Notes: generated by a model not told the origin, from the letters alone. Numbered from the stretch's first letter, positions 1 to 9,079 are shown. The stretch is 54,844 nt of DNA from an uncultured Phycisphaeraceae bacterium (GCA_937899905.1 CALCCF010000113.1:1-54844), one strand, 5' to 3'. Numbers and translations are program-made.

Positions 1-187
1 CAAAGTCATCGAACTCGATGATCGCAAGATCGACGCCGACGGCCTCCTCGTCGGCGCTCTGCACGGCAATGATGTACTCATCGGGGGTGTCGTTGTATAG
101 CCGGTTGGAAACGCAGCCTGGTGCAAGGGCCGCAAAGAGCACAACGAATGTCAAGACTCTGAAGGGCGTGAACCTGCGCCAATTCAT
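1..187 (-). CDS. Lipoprotein, partial (runs off left edge)
   Basis: Reading leftward from an ATG at 187, the frame is open to the window edge and gives about 62 residues. The N-terminus is a basic start (MNWRRF), a hydrophobic stretch and a cysteine in ALAPGC, which fits a lipoprotein signal peptide with a loose lipobox. After the cysteine the chain continues VSNRLYNDTPDEYI. The ATG overlaps the TGA of the upstream phosphatase gene (ATGA at 184-187), so the two genes are probably translationally coupled and cotranscribed. The family cannot be named because most of the protein lies outside the window. Confidence 0.6.
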   Translation of the reverse strand, partial: MNWRRFTPFRVLTFVVLFAALAPGCVSNRLYNDTPDEYIIAVQSADEEAVGVDLAIIEFDDF

Positions 188-1596
188 GCTTGTCTCCCAG
201 AGGCGGCACTGGCCGTACGCCTGATGACAACGGCGGTGAGATCGTCCGGCTGCGGCGTGCCTCGTACAAAGTCCTCCAGCTCTCCAAGCAGGCCATTTAT
301 CAACTCGTCGGCAGGCCCTCGGCCAAACCGAGACAGAGCTGCCTCAAGACGCTCAGTCCCGAACTGCTCGCCTTCTGGATTCGCCCACTCGAAGAAGCCG
401 TCTGTGACGAGGAGAAACACATCGCCATCCTGCAGCGTGTGTGTGACGGCATCGACTTCCTCATCCGATCCGTAGATTCCAAGTGGAAGGACATCCGCAC
501 CGAAACTCTCGATTGCGCCATCTTCGTGGCGATGAACCAGCAGCGGACCATGTCCGGCCGAGGTAGATAGCACCTCACCTTCGTTCGGCGTAATCACCAG
601 TGCCGCGAACGTAACGAAGCGCCCGTCTCCGAGATCATTGACAAGCTCGGTATTGAGGCGCGTCATCGCGGAAGCCACGCGACTCTCTACTCGCAAAGCG
701 GTTCTCGCGTAGGCCCTGCAGAAGCAGGTGATCATCGCGGGTCCGAGGCCGTGCCCGGTGACGTCGGCGATACAGATCGCGACCCGACCATCATCGAGGG
801 GAACCCAGTCGTAGTAGTCTCCGCCGGTTTCGTCGGCGGGGCGATTCCAGCCGACTATCTCGTATCCTGGAATCTCCGGTGGCTCGCTAGGCATCAGGCT
901 TTGCTGAATGACAGCCGCGGCTTGGAGGTCCCGCTCGGCACGCATCCGCCCCTCTGCCTCCGCCACAGCGGTCACTAGGTACCGACGCATGCGGAGCGCC
1001 ACCAGCCCGGCAGCGGCACCGGTAAGCAGGACGACCGCCGCTGAGAACAACTCAAGAGAGCGCGGGCTACCGAGCAGCCTGCTAGCCTCGGCGTCTTCTA
1101 TGTTCAGCGATAACGTCACCATCGCGGCGAAGCCGATGGAAGAAACCGCGCCGGCCATCAACGATGCCCCCACTCGTACATGAAGCACGCTCAACACGAT
1201 GAAAATGCCGTAGAGATGACCGGCTGGACCGATCGCTGCCCCTTGAAGCGAGTGTGCGCTACTTAGGCCCACTGAAAAGCCGAGAATCGTGGGTGCCAAG
1301 GCTTCGGTAGCAGCATTTGAGTACACCCAAAGCGTTGATAGCGGCCTTCCATGATCTCGCCCTCGATACAACCATAGAAGCGTGGCGGCCTCGTACACCA
1401 AGAGGACACCCATGACCAGCGGTACTGCGATCGGTTCCTCGGCATTCTGTTGGCCGCCCACGGCAATGAGCCGGACTGCGTTGATGATCGCTGACGCAAG
1501 CAAAATGCCTAGGACGGCGGCGGTACGGAAGCGCACCGCATCGTTCATTGCCTCGGTAAGTGAACCGGCTTTCGGCTCCACTGGTATCTTGCTCAC
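184..1596 (-). CDS. Membrane-anchored SpoIIE/PP2C-type serine phosphatase
   Basis: A 470-residue protein. Roughly the first 210 residues hold several hydrophobic segments (for example AAVLGILLASAIINAV and VVLLTGAAAGLVAL), followed by a short linker with AEAEGRMRAERDLQAAAVIQQSLMP, the helix that usually precedes a SpoIIE domain. The C-terminal half has the PP2C metal-site motifs: GGDYYDW, the Asp of CIADVTGHGLG, and VTDGFFEWANPEG near the end. Family members dephosphorylate anti-sigma antagonists or similar Ser-phosphoproteins at the membrane. It starts with GTG, preceded by a GAGGACC stretch. It overlaps a lipoprotein gene downstream by 4 bp. No anti-sigma kinase or antagonist is visible beside it, so its substrate is unknown. 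Confidence 0.85.
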   Translation of the reverse strand: MSKIPVEPKAGSLTEAMNDAVRFRTAAVLGILLASAIINAVRLIAVGGQQNAEEPIAVPLVMGVLLVYEAATLLWLYRGRDHGRPLSTLWVYSNAATEALAPTILGFSVGLSSAHSLQGAAIGPAGHLYGIFIVLSVLHVRVGASLMAGAVSSIGFAAMVTLSLNIEDAEASRLLGSPRSLELFSAAVVLLTGAAAGLVALRMRRYLVTAVAEAEGRMRAERDLQAAAVIQQSLMPSEPPEIPGYEIVGWNRPADETGGDYYDWVPLDDGRVAICIADVTGHGLGPAMITCFCRAYARTALRVESRVASAMTRLNTELVNDLGDGRFVTFAALVITPNEGEVLSTSAGHGPLLVHRHEDGAIESFGADVLPLGIYGSDEEVDAVTHTLQDGDVFLLVTDGFFEWANPEGEQFGTERLEAALSRFGRGPADELINGLLGELEDFVRGTPQPDDLTAVVIRRTASAASGRQA

Positions 1597-1774
1597 GCGA
1601 GGTCCTCTCGTCCGTTCCTGCCTCCAAGTCCGTGGGGTCGGCTATGAGCATTCGAGCTCGTGAAACCCCGCGCTCGCGATCTGGCTGAAGTGGCCCAAGC
1701 GCCCATTTTTCGTGAAGGCCCAAATTCACGTTACGCGCTTTGCTCGCGAAGCGTATCAATCTCGACTGGTTATT

Positions 1775-1799
1775 TGTAACTGAAAGTGATACATATAAT
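1775..1799 (+). promoter_or_regulatory. Imperfect TGTAAC palindrome and TATAAT box before the Rrf2 gene
   Basis: TGTAAC (1775-1780) and GATACA (1788-1793) form an inverted repeat with one mismatch around a 7-nt spacer. A perfect TATAAT hexamer follows at 1794-1799, directly before the ATG at 1801. Rrf2-type repressors often bind such dyads and repress their own gene. The hexamer is too close to the ATG to serve an ordinary leadered mRNA starting there, so it may be chance or point to a leaderless or internal start. Confidence 0.3.
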
Positions 1800-1800
1800 C

Positions 1801-2265
1801 ATGAATAGTGATTTCCCCATAGCATTGCACATACTCGGCTTTCTCACAGCGCGCGGTGGCGGGCCTTTGACATCAGAGGAAATGGCTCGGACGTATGGCA
1901 CCAACCCGGTGGTGGTCCGTCGCGTCCAAAGCAAGCTCAGTAAGGCCGGACTGATCACTTCCAAGCGTGGCGTGGGCGGAGGGAGCGTTCTGGCTCGAAG
2001 GCCGGAGGAGATCACGCTTCGTAATGCATACGAGGCGGTGTCGCCCGAGCCCGACATCCTCCCGCGACACCCGACTTCGTGCGACGAAGTTGTACCGATA
2101 GTCGTGGGTGAATTTGTCAACGAGATCTGTCGGGACGCTGAGAGCGCGTTGCTGGAGCAGTTGGAGACTGTGACGGTAAAGGAAATGGATCGCACGGTCC
2201 GGCGTCGAATCCGGAAGGCACTAAATGCCTCTCGCGAAAGTCGAAAGAGAAAAGCCGCCTCATGA
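1801..2265 (+). CDS. Rrf2-family transcriptional regulator (YwnA-like)
   Basis: A 154-residue winged-helix regulator. The N-terminus (SDFPIALHILGFL), the recognition part (TNPVVVRRVQSKLSKAGL), the wing (KRGVGGGSVLARRPEEITL) and the following LRNAYEAV match the Rrf2 family. The Cys spacing of iron-sulfur members such as IscR and NsrR is absent: only two Cys occur, in TSCDEV and EICRDA. It is therefore more like the cluster-free YwnA branch. I chose ATG 1801 because YwnA-like proteins begin about there; a GTG at 1786 would add five residues. It is divergent from the phosphatase gene and may control itself or the exported cluster that follows on the same strand; no target can be proven. Confidence 0.8.
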   Translation: MNSDFPIALHILGFLTARGGGPLTSEEMARTYGTNPVVVRRVQSKLSKAGLITSKRGVGGGSVLARRPEEITLRNAYEAVSPEPDILPRHPTSCDEVVPIVVGEFVNEICRDAESALLEQLETVTVKEMDRTVRRRIRKALNASRESRKRKAAS

Positions 2266-2436
2266 CCGGCGTGCACTCCGTCTGCGAATTCGCGCCACTC
2301 GCGAGGAGGTCTTGTCGAAAACCACATCAACGCTCAGTAAGTCATATCGATAGTGCAGGCGCGGCACTTGGACTCGGGATCATCGGAAACCACGAAATCG
2401 CAAAAAACCTCGACTTGAATGTAGGAGGAGAGACCT

Positions 2437-4989
2437 GTGAGAGAGATCCGATACGGCATGATCACGGCACTCATTGCGGGGTGTGCTATTGCCCAGCCCA
2501 CACTCGCCCTCGACGAAGACGTCGTGCAGGAGCACAGTAATTCTCAAGGTGCTGACGAAACACCGACCAGCTCGCGCGATCAGTTGCAAAATCAGCGCAA
2601 TCGCATTCCCGAGAGTTTCGAGACGATCATCATCGCTCCCGATGCAAAGAGCCGTGAGCGAGCGATGGTGATCATCGAGATCTACGACACCTTTGTCCGG
2701 AACCCATCGCCAGAGGCGCTCTCCGAGTTCATCGCAGATGGATACATCCAGCACAGCTCGGCGGCACCCGATGGATACGACGGTATTGGGATGGTGTTCA
2801 GCCAGAGCGTGAAGCAGTATCCGGTCGAGATCGATGTCCACAAGGTGATGGTGGTCGGCGATTGGGCTATGGCACACGTCAACTTCAGGAACCTCGACAG
2901 GCGCGATGAAGGCGACATTGGCATGACGGCTGTCGACATGTTCACCTTCAACGATGAAGACAAGGTCACCGAGCACTGGGACGCGGTGCAGGGCATCCCG
3001 ACGTACTCCGTCACACCGCGTCACGGCATGTTCCGACGCGTGCTCGATCACCCTGTGTGGCCGTACGAGACCGTGACGCCCATCGCTCCACCCGAGCGCG
3101 ACATCCCGTGGGACAAGTGGTGGGAGGCGCCGAGAGCTGACGAGCGCGCCGCCGACCAGAGAATCCGCGAGCGACCAACCGGGACTCAGCCCGCGACCTA
3201 CTACGACCGGCACAAGATCGACGTCAGCAATCTGCGCGACTTCTACGACGGCCTACTGATGGCCGACGTCATGATCCATGCGAATGGGATGTTCGACGCT
3301 GAGACCAAGTGGAAGCTCACGCTATTCCAGATGATCCAGAGCGGGAGCCGCCACCACCAAGCCCGTTCGGCATGGCAGCTCGAGTACATGGGCGTGCCGA
3401 TGTCCGAGATCCATTCAATTTATGACCCGGACTTCATCGACACCCTCGATGATGAGCGGCTCCGAGCTGCCTTTGAGTACATCAGGCAGATCGGTAGCCG
3501 ACCGACCGCGGTGACCGCCGACACGCACGCCATGCTCCGTATGCAGTACACCGATCGCCAAATCGCCGAGCTCATGGATCTCGCTGGTGTAAATGCGGCT
3601 GTGGCAACACACGACGCGATCACCCCCATCGTGACGGATCAGCGGACGCTTGACTGGGCACGCGCGAACCTTGGTGCCGTAGGCTGGGACCCCGGCGCAA
3701 GCCTTGGTGCGCCTGAGGAGCAACGTCAAAACATCTTTGCGGGCGAGGCCCTTGAGCGTGCGTTCGAAGAGCTGAACGCAAAGTGGCAGCGTGACGATAT
3801 CTCGGCACCCGATCCATACTTCGACACAGACTGGGTGAATTATCTGACCGGGTACGACGTCCCGATCGTCACCTTCGACTTCGACCGCGATGGCATCGAG
3901 GATCCCTTCGACCACTACCGCGACGACTATCTGCTTTGGGAACGGCCGGGCCTCGCAGAGGAGAATCTGCCACCTGCCGCGATCGCGCCGTTCGATGTGG
4001 CGAAATTCGATTACGAGTTCTTCCAGCCAAAGACTCAGGACGTCACTCGATTCCCACTCAGCGATCGAAACTTCTTTGATACCGAGTGGACGCGTCAGTC
4101 GAGCATTGGCACCATCAAGATGGACCAGTACTTCAACTTCTTCGATCGCGCACTGACTCTTGAGGAGAAGTGGTCGACCTTCCTCGTGTTCCAGCTTGCG
4201 AGCGGGTGCGTGCACTGCCAGGTCCATGGTGCCTACGGAGTCTTCGACGCCATCGAAGAGGACTTCCCTTCCGACGAGGTCCCAAAGAGCGTGCTCGAGC
4301 AGGACATCCTCCCCAAGATTCATGCGCTCTTCGACTTCGAGCGATCTGATCTATTCAGCGATGCCGAGAAGTCGTATCTCCGACTCGCTCGTGATGCTGG
4401 CCCGATCCCGGCGCGAGTCGCGCCGGATCACATCGAGGAGCTGCGTCGCCACTACACGGACCGTGAGATCCAAGAGCATGTCGCCACTCTTGTGACCTGC
4501 GCGTGGCTCACCACGGTGATGCAATCGCAGATTACGGTCACAGACAGGCTCAGCATGTCGTGGGCTCTCCGGAATCTGACGTCGATCGGTTGGCGCCCGG
4601 GTGATCACATCGGCTTGCCTCAGGAGCAACGTCCCCATCACATGGTTGAGCTCAACGATCTGTCCACTTTCGAGATTGGTATGGGCGAAGTAACCGACAT
4701 CTCGTCGGAGTGGGTAGACATTCGTATCCCGCTTGCCACTGACGCAGACATGGATGGCGTTGATGATGCCTTCGACGGCTTTCCGAACGATCCCAGCCGC
4801 TGGGCGGACACAGATCGGGATGGTATCGAGGATCGGCTTGATGATGACATCGATGGCGACGGCATTTCGAATGCCCGCGAGCGACGACTCGGCACGTTCC
4901 CATACAAAGCGGATTCTGATGGCGATGGCATCGACGACCCCACGGAGTTGGAGGCGGGAACCGACCCAGTCGACCCGCGAAGCATGTGA
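2437..4989 (+). CDS. Exported SnoaL-like / double AhpD-like / TSP3-repeat protein
   Basis: An 850-residue protein with a short signal peptide (ITALIAGCAIAQPTLA). The GTG start is fixed by a strong AGGAGGAG just upstream. About residues 73-186 resemble a SnoaL/NTF2-like fold (FIADGYIQHSSAAPDG, DMFTFNDEDKVTEHWD). Two copies of a carboxymuconolactone decarboxylase/AhpD-like helical unit follow. The first begins near residue 289 with S304-R-H-H307 at the active-site position. The second begins near 577 with C591-V-H-C594 and H597. Each is followed by an acidic thrombospondin type 3 calcium-binding stretch, short after the first (about 479-490) and long at the C-terminus (about 767-850, DxDxDG loops). 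AhpD-type CxxC motifs act in thiol peroxidase or redox chemistry, so an exported redox enzyme is inferred. First gene of a four-gene cluster. Confidence 0.8.
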   Translation: MREIRYGMITALIAGCAIAQPTLALDEDVVQEHSNSQGADETPTSSRDQLQNQRNRIPESFETIIIAPDAKSRERAMVIIEIYDTFVRNPSPEALSEFIADGYIQHSSAAPDGYDGIGMVFSQSVKQYPVEIDVHKVMVVGDWAMAHVNFRNLDRRDEGDIGMTAVDMFTFNDEDKVTEHWDAVQGIPTYSVTPRHGMFRRVLDHPVWPYETVTPIAPPERDIPWDKWWEAPRADERAADQRIRERPTGTQPATYYDRHKIDVSNLRDFYDGLLMADVMIHANGMFDAETKWKLTLFQMIQSGSRHHQARSAWQLEYMGVPMSEIHSIYDPDFIDTLDDERLRAAFEYIRQIGSRPTAVTADTHAMLRMQYTDRQIAELMDLAGVNAAVATHDAITPIVTDQRTLDWARANLGAVGWDPGASLGAPEEQRQNIFAGEALERAFEELNAKWQRDDISAPDPYFDTDWVNYLTGYDVPIVTFDFDRDGIEDPFDHYRDDYLLWERPGLAEENLPPAAIAPFDVAKFDYEFFQPKTQDVTRFPLSDRNFFDTEWTRQSSIGTIKMDQYFNFFDRALTLEEKWSTFLVFQLASGCVHCQVHGAYGVFDAIEEDFPSDEVPKSVLEQDILPKIHALFDFERSDLFSDAEKSYLRLARDAGPIPARVAPDHIEELRRHYTDREIQEHVATLVTCAWLTTVMQSQITVTDRLSMSWALRNLTSIGWRPGDHIGLPQEQRPHHMVELNDLSTFEIGMGEVTDISSEWVDIRIPLATDADMDGVDDAFDGFPNDPSRWADTDRDGIEDRLDDDIDGDGISNARERRLGTFPYKADSDGDGIDDPTELEAGTDPVDPRSM

Positions 4990-6158
4990 ACTGCCAGAGG
5001 CCAGGTGATGTCCGTGCGGGGAGTAGTGGCCGGTGCCGGGTATCTGTGATGCTTGCATGGGTTATTGCCGCCTCGTCATCGGCAGCAGCCTCTCAGAGTT
5101 CAGATACTGAGGTTCATCGGACGGAGACAGCACTGGAACTGGAGGCTGCGGATGAGGTCGAGCGCTTTCCCCAGCTAGCCGGAGATATCGTGGTTCGGCT
5201 TGGTGGAAACAACGTGTATTCCGCAGAGGAGCCTCGGCTGACGACAATTGACGAGTTTGTTCAGGTGATTGCCTCACCAGAATTACGGCTTATGGAGGGC
5301 TTGTCCGTGTTTGCAGAGGTGCGGTTGGAAACGACCGCGCCGCCCGAAGAAGACCGGCGGTTTCAGGATGAAGGCCTCTTCGTCCGCTCGCTTTACGGCC
5401 GATTAGCTCCATCAGAGCGAGTCGCCGTACATGCAGGAAAGTTTACGCCCTCTTTTGCACTTGCTTCTCTCGTCACGCCAGGCATGTATGGCAACAACTA
5501 CAACAAAGAGATTGAGCTAATCGAACGAGTCGGATTCGGTGCCGAGTACACTCTGGGCTCTCGTGATGTGGGGCTGCACAAGTTAAGCGCCAGTACGTTT
5601 TTTGAGGACACGAGCTTTCTCTCTGAATCACTCGGCTCCAATCGAGGAACAACCACGCTCGATGATGGAGGTGCCAGCAACACCGAGTCTTTCGAATCAT
5701 TCACGCTGTCTCTGGAGGGCTCGGACTTTGCAGAGCTGTCCGGACTGAGATACAAGCTTGGCTTTGTCCACGAAGCGGCGGGCCGAGGCGATGATGGTGA
5801 CGAGACCGGGTTGGCGTTCGCCGCCATGCACTCCTGGAAGCTGGGCGATAGATGCTCACTGGTTGCCATCGGTGAGATCGCACCGCTATGGAACTTCCAA
5901 GGAACTGCGGACAACATCGTCTATTCAAGCGCAGGATTAGTCGTGCAAGTTGATAGATGGACCGCAATTGTTTCTGGCACGTACCGTCGGCGAGACCTTT
6001 CTTCGGGCGGCACTTGGGATGATTATCAAGTCCAAACTTCTCTTGAGTATGCCATTGGAAACGGGTTTTCCGTAGCTCTCGCGCACGAGTTCAACCGCTC
6101 AGAAGACCTCGATTCCCGGCAGATTGGCATTCGCATCAGCTATCAGTATGAATTCTAA
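4986..6158 (+). CDS. Outer-membrane beta-barrel (porin-like) protein
   Basis: A 390-residue protein with alternating polar/hydrophobic strands (for example LSVFAEVRLETTA, RVGFGAEYTLGS, FSVALAHEFNRS, IGIRISYQYEF) and a terminal Phe, the usual mark of outer-membrane barrels. The GTG start overlaps the stop of the upstream gene (GTGA, 4986-4989). This start gives an Arg-containing n-region before the hydrophobic core VSVMLAWVIAASSSAAA; an ATG at 5049 would leave no positive charge, so I prefer 4986. It resembles general or substrate-specific porins without a named family. Its position suggests it acts with the redox/TSP3 protein upstream. A broken second copy lies at 8381-9000. Confidence 0.7.
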   Translation: MNCQRPGDVRAGSSGRCRVSVMLAWVIAASSSAAASQSSDTEVHRTETALELEAADEVERFPQLAGDIVVRLGGNNVYSAEEPRLTTIDEFVQVIASPELRLMEGLSVFAEVRLETTAPPEEDRRFQDEGLFVRSLYGRLAPSERVAVHAGKFTPSFALASLVTPGMYGNNYNKEIELIERVGFGAEYTLGSRDVGLHKLSASTFFEDTSFLSESLGSNRGTTTLDDGGASNTESFESFTLSLEGSDFAELSGLRYKLGFVHEAAGRGDDGDETGLAFAAMHSWKLGDRCSLVAIGEIAPLWNFQGTADNIVYSSAGLVVQVDRWTAIVSGTYRRRDLSSGGTWDDYQVQTSLEYAIGNGFSVALAHEFNRSEDLDSRQIGIRISYQYEF

Positions 6159-6257
6159 GGGAACGAGAGTAGCGATGGTCGTTCATCCCCGGGTCAGCAG
6201 TGCAGATAGAGTGCTGGGGTTGAGTGTACACACTAGAAACACATAGGAGATGAAACG

Positions 6258-7517
6258 ATGACTCTGTGGAGAGCAGTTGCTGCCGGCACTATGGGAGCGG
6301 TCCTAGTTGGGACTGCCGTAGCCTCCGAGCTTCGTGAATCGCCCGAATCGGTAAGTTCAATCACGTTCGGCGACGAGCGCACGCTCTTTGTCGCCGACTC
6401 GCATGGAGCTCGTGTCTATGCATATCAACTACCGGCTATGGAAGCTGCATCCCGCTCCCAGGCTTTCAACCTCCGTGACTTTGGCAGCGCCGTGTCGAGT
6501 CGATTCGGTGTTGCCGAGGCGAACATCCTTTATCACGACATTGCGGTGCATCCACGATCGGGTCACGCGTACATTGCCCTTTCGGTCGTGAATGATGGTC
6601 AGATTGAGCCGTACGTCATACGAGCCGATCCAGCCGGCGAACTCAGCGAAGTTGGCTTGGACACCGTGGAGTCGACATCCTTCCCGCTTTCGGAGACTCC
6701 GGACGAGAGCGTGGTGTTTTGGCGTGATATCCCGGCGACAACGTTTACGATTACCGACATCGATTATGCATCTGGATCGTTGTTCATCGCTGGCCTCTCG
6801 AGCGGCGAGTTTGCTTCAACGTTGCGCCGAATCTCGTATCCGTTCGAAGGACGCGAGAGCATCTCCCGGATTGAGATGTACCATGCGGTCCATAACCAGA
6901 TTGAAACACGAGCTCCGATCAGGGCCATGGCCGTCATGGAACTCGATGGGGCGGAAACCATCGTCGCGGCGTACACCTGCACTCCTCTGGTCACTGTTCC
7001 CGTTGACCAACTCGTGGACGGCGCTCGAGTTCGTGGAAAGACAGTAGCGGAACTCGGGTATGGCAACACGCCGCTTGAAGTCGTCCCGTTCGAAGCGATG
7101 AACATGACTGGCGAAAGCGAGTCATTCGTCCTGGTGGTCAATCGCGAGCGTGCGGCCGACCTCATTCGGCTGCGTGATCTCGAAGCGGGTCATCTGGGCG
7201 ATGGATTGACCGAACCGAGCAAGTCGGTAAAGGCAGGCGTGCCATCTCAGAGCACTCCTCTAGCTGGCGTACTACAAATGGCAGATCAGGATCCACAGTT
7301 TCTGCTCGTACTGCAGAGGAATCTCGATACCGGCGGAGTAGATCTCGTTTCGATCCGGAAGGGGGCGTATCTGCGCCTAAGCAATTTCGTGAGCGAGTAC
7401 AACTTTCCAGACTACACATATTCGCCCGAAGGCGCCCAGATCCGGCAGTTTCAGAACATGCTCAAGATCGACGAGGGGTTCCCGGAATTGCTGCGGGATG
7501 CGGAGCCGGAGAAGTGA
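6258..7517 (+). CDS. Exported protein of unknown function, possibly beta-propeller-like
   Basis: A 419-residue protein starting at an ATG with AGGAGA upstream. The first 23 residues are a signal peptide (VAAGTMGAVLVGTAVASE). The rest has repeating blade-like strands such as SSITFGDERTLFVADSHGARVYAYQL, ILYHDIAVHPRSGHAYIALSV and ITDIDYASGSLFIAGLSSGEF, which recall LVIVD or YncE-type propellers. No catalytic motif is seen. It lies about 100 bp after the barrel gene and overlaps the next gene by 4 bp. A role in the same exported complex is inferred from the context only. Confidence 0.6.
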   Translation: MTLWRAVAAGTMGAVLVGTAVASELRESPESVSSITFGDERTLFVADSHGARVYAYQLPAMEAASRSQAFNLRDFGSAVSSRFGVAEANILYHDIAVHPRSGHAYIALSVVNDGQIEPYVIRADPAGELSEVGLDTVESTSFPLSETPDESVVFWRDIPATTFTITDIDYASGSLFIAGLSSGEFASTLRRISYPFEGRESISRIEMYHAVHNQIETRAPIRAMAVMELDGAETIVAAYTCTPLVTVPVDQLVDGARVRGKTVAELGYGNTPLEVVPFEAMNMTGESESFVLVVNRERAADLIRLRDLEAGHLGDGLTEPSKSVKAGVPSQSTPLAGVLQMADQDPQFLLVLQRNLDTGGVDLVSIRKGAYLRLSNFVSEYNFPDYTYSPEGAQIRQFQNMLKIDEGFPELLRDAEPEK

Positions 7518-8380
7518 GCGCCAAACTCCCGCTCGTGTGTGCGATTGTAGTGGCGTGGCAGACTTTGACGGAGTTCACGTGCATCGGGACGCTCCCGCTG
7601 AGTAGTGCCGGCGACCAGCGTGAGATCGTCGTGAATCACGAGACTCTTGTTCGGGTGGAGGCGGTCTACCCCACTGCATCGGAGTTGCCAGAGAACCTTC
7701 TGCGGTTCTACGTGTACTTTTCGAAGCCCATGCGGCCCAAGACTACAAACTCTTCGATCAAGCTCGTCGATGAGGGTGGTCAGTATGTGGAAAACGTCTT
7801 TCTGCCGACGCAGTCCGGTTTATGGAGCAGTGATCGACGACGCCTGACCATTTACTTCAATCCTGGGCGCGTGAAGAGTGGACTGCAGGCCAACAATACG
7901 TTTGGGCTGGCCATCCGTTCGGGTCAGAGGTACTCGCTCGTCATCGAGGGCAGTGCCCAGGCGCTTGATGGATCCACACTGCGGCACTCATTCACCAAGA
8001 CCTTCCGAGTCACTAATCCGGATCGGGGGTCGCCGAGTCCATGTGATTGGGAGCTTTCGCAACCGCAGCGCGACTCGATGGACCCGCTAGAAGTCACACT
8101 TGACGAGCCGCTGGATCACACTTCGCTCGCCTTCCACGTGCGCGTACTTGACAAACACGGGGTGGCCGTTCGCGGACGAATAAGACTCTCTCAGAACGAA
8201 CAGCGATGGTCATTCACGCCGCAGTCATCTTGGCGCTCCGGACCCTACTGGTTGCGAGTAGCTGCCGAACTCGAAGATCTGGCAGGCAACCGTTCAGGTG
8301 GCCTGTTCGAAGATGTGGCGCAGACAGGGTTCGAGAGCAATGATTGCCTAGTCCCCGTCGCGCTCACAGCCACCGAATAG
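7514..8380 (+). CDS. Exported Ig-like (SbsA/Big_5-type) protein
   Basis: A 288-residue protein whose GTG start overlaps the previous stop (GTGA, 7514-7517), so it is translationally coupled. The first 20-30 residues are hydrophobic (LPLVCAIVVAWQTLTEFTCIG) and act as a signal peptide. The segment YPTASELPENLLRFYVYFSKPM followed later by GLAIRSGQRYSLVIEGSAQALDG matches the SbsA-type Ig-like domain found in surface proteins. A second Ig-like part (residues about 180-265) ends with LEDLAGNRSG, also typical of the family. It is the last intact gene of the exported cluster, directly before the degraded barrel copy. Confidence 0.65.
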   Translation: MSAKLPLVCAIVVAWQTLTEFTCIGTLPLSSAGDQREIVVNHETLVRVEAVYPTASELPENLLRFYVYFSKPMRPKTTNSSIKLVDEGGQYVENVFLPTQSGLWSSDRRRLTIYFNPGRVKSGLQANNTFGLAIRSGQRYSLVIEGSAQALDGSTLRHSFTKTFRVTNPDRGSPSPCDWELSQPQRDSMDPLEVTLDEPLDHTSLAFHVRVLDKHGVAVRGRIRLSQNEQRWSFTPQSSWRSGPYWLRVAAELEDLAGNRSGGLFEDVAQTGFESNDCLVPVALTATE

Positions 8381-9000
8381 AGATTCTGACCGAGTAGCTA
8401 TCTGGTCTACTGGTACCTTGGGGCGACACTTGCCGAGAGTAAGCACGTTCTTTGCCGACTCAAGCTCCCTTTCCGATTCTCTCGGCTCGACTCGTGGTTG
8501 GCCCATCATCGACGATTGTTGCTCGCCTAACGCCGAGTCGTGTGAGTCGTTAACAATGTCAATCGAGTGCACCGAGATCGAGGCGCTTCATGGTTTGTCG
8601 TACAAGCTCGGGCTTGTACATGAAGCCGCGGGACGCGGCGACGCAGGAGACGAGACTCGCTTGGCATTCGACACCATGCAAGAGTAGGAGACCGGTGATG
8701 GCGGCAAGCTCGTGGTGATCACCGAGGGTGTCACGCTATGGAGCTCTGAGCGAACTGTTGACTCCATCATTTATGCAAGCTCAGAGATTGCCTAGTTTGG
8801 CGGCCCTGGTCGGTAGTCGTCTCGGGGACGCCTAAGTGCAGAGCTCTGGCTTCCGGTTGGGCATGGCACGACTGGCAGCTGCAATCATCGCACGAGTACG
8901 AACTCGATCACGGAGCCTCCGTTGCTGTCACCGATGAGTGTAGTCGATCGTTGTACGCGGACGGGACGAAACTGCGGTGGGCGCGTGAACTACTAGTTTG
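8381..9000 (+). pseudogene. Decayed, 5'-truncated copy of the barrel gene at 4986-6158
   Basis: Three translated stretches match the upstream barrel in order and at the same spacing. At 8440-8690, STFFADSSSLSDSLGSTRG and GLSYKLGLVHEAAGRGDAG correspond to STFFEDTSFLSESLGSNRG and GLRYKLGFVHEAAGRGDDG. At 8735-8795, VTLWSSERTVDSIIYASS corresponds to APLWNFQGTADNIVYSS. At 8860-8955, WHDWQLQSSHEYELDHG and SVAVTDECSRS correspond to WDDYQVQTSLEYAIGNG and SVALAHEFNRS. In-frame stops (8685, 8792) and frame changes break it, and the N-terminal half is missing. It is a remnant of a duplication, not a functional gene. Confidence 0.85.
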
Positions 9001-9079
9001 CATGTTGAATTGAGTGGGGGGAGCGCGACGGCCTTGCGAACTGGACGAGCGACTGAACTCATATTCAGGGAGTGTACTT

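Noticed and set aside
18-224. A short plus-strand frame at the left edge
   Set aside because: It is antisense to the coupled lipoprotein gene on the minus strand, which has a signal peptide and a start/stop overlap.
6215-6240. A GTGTACAC palindrome before the propeller-like gene
   Set aside because: Eight bases only and not repeated elsewhere in the cluster; too weak to call an operator.
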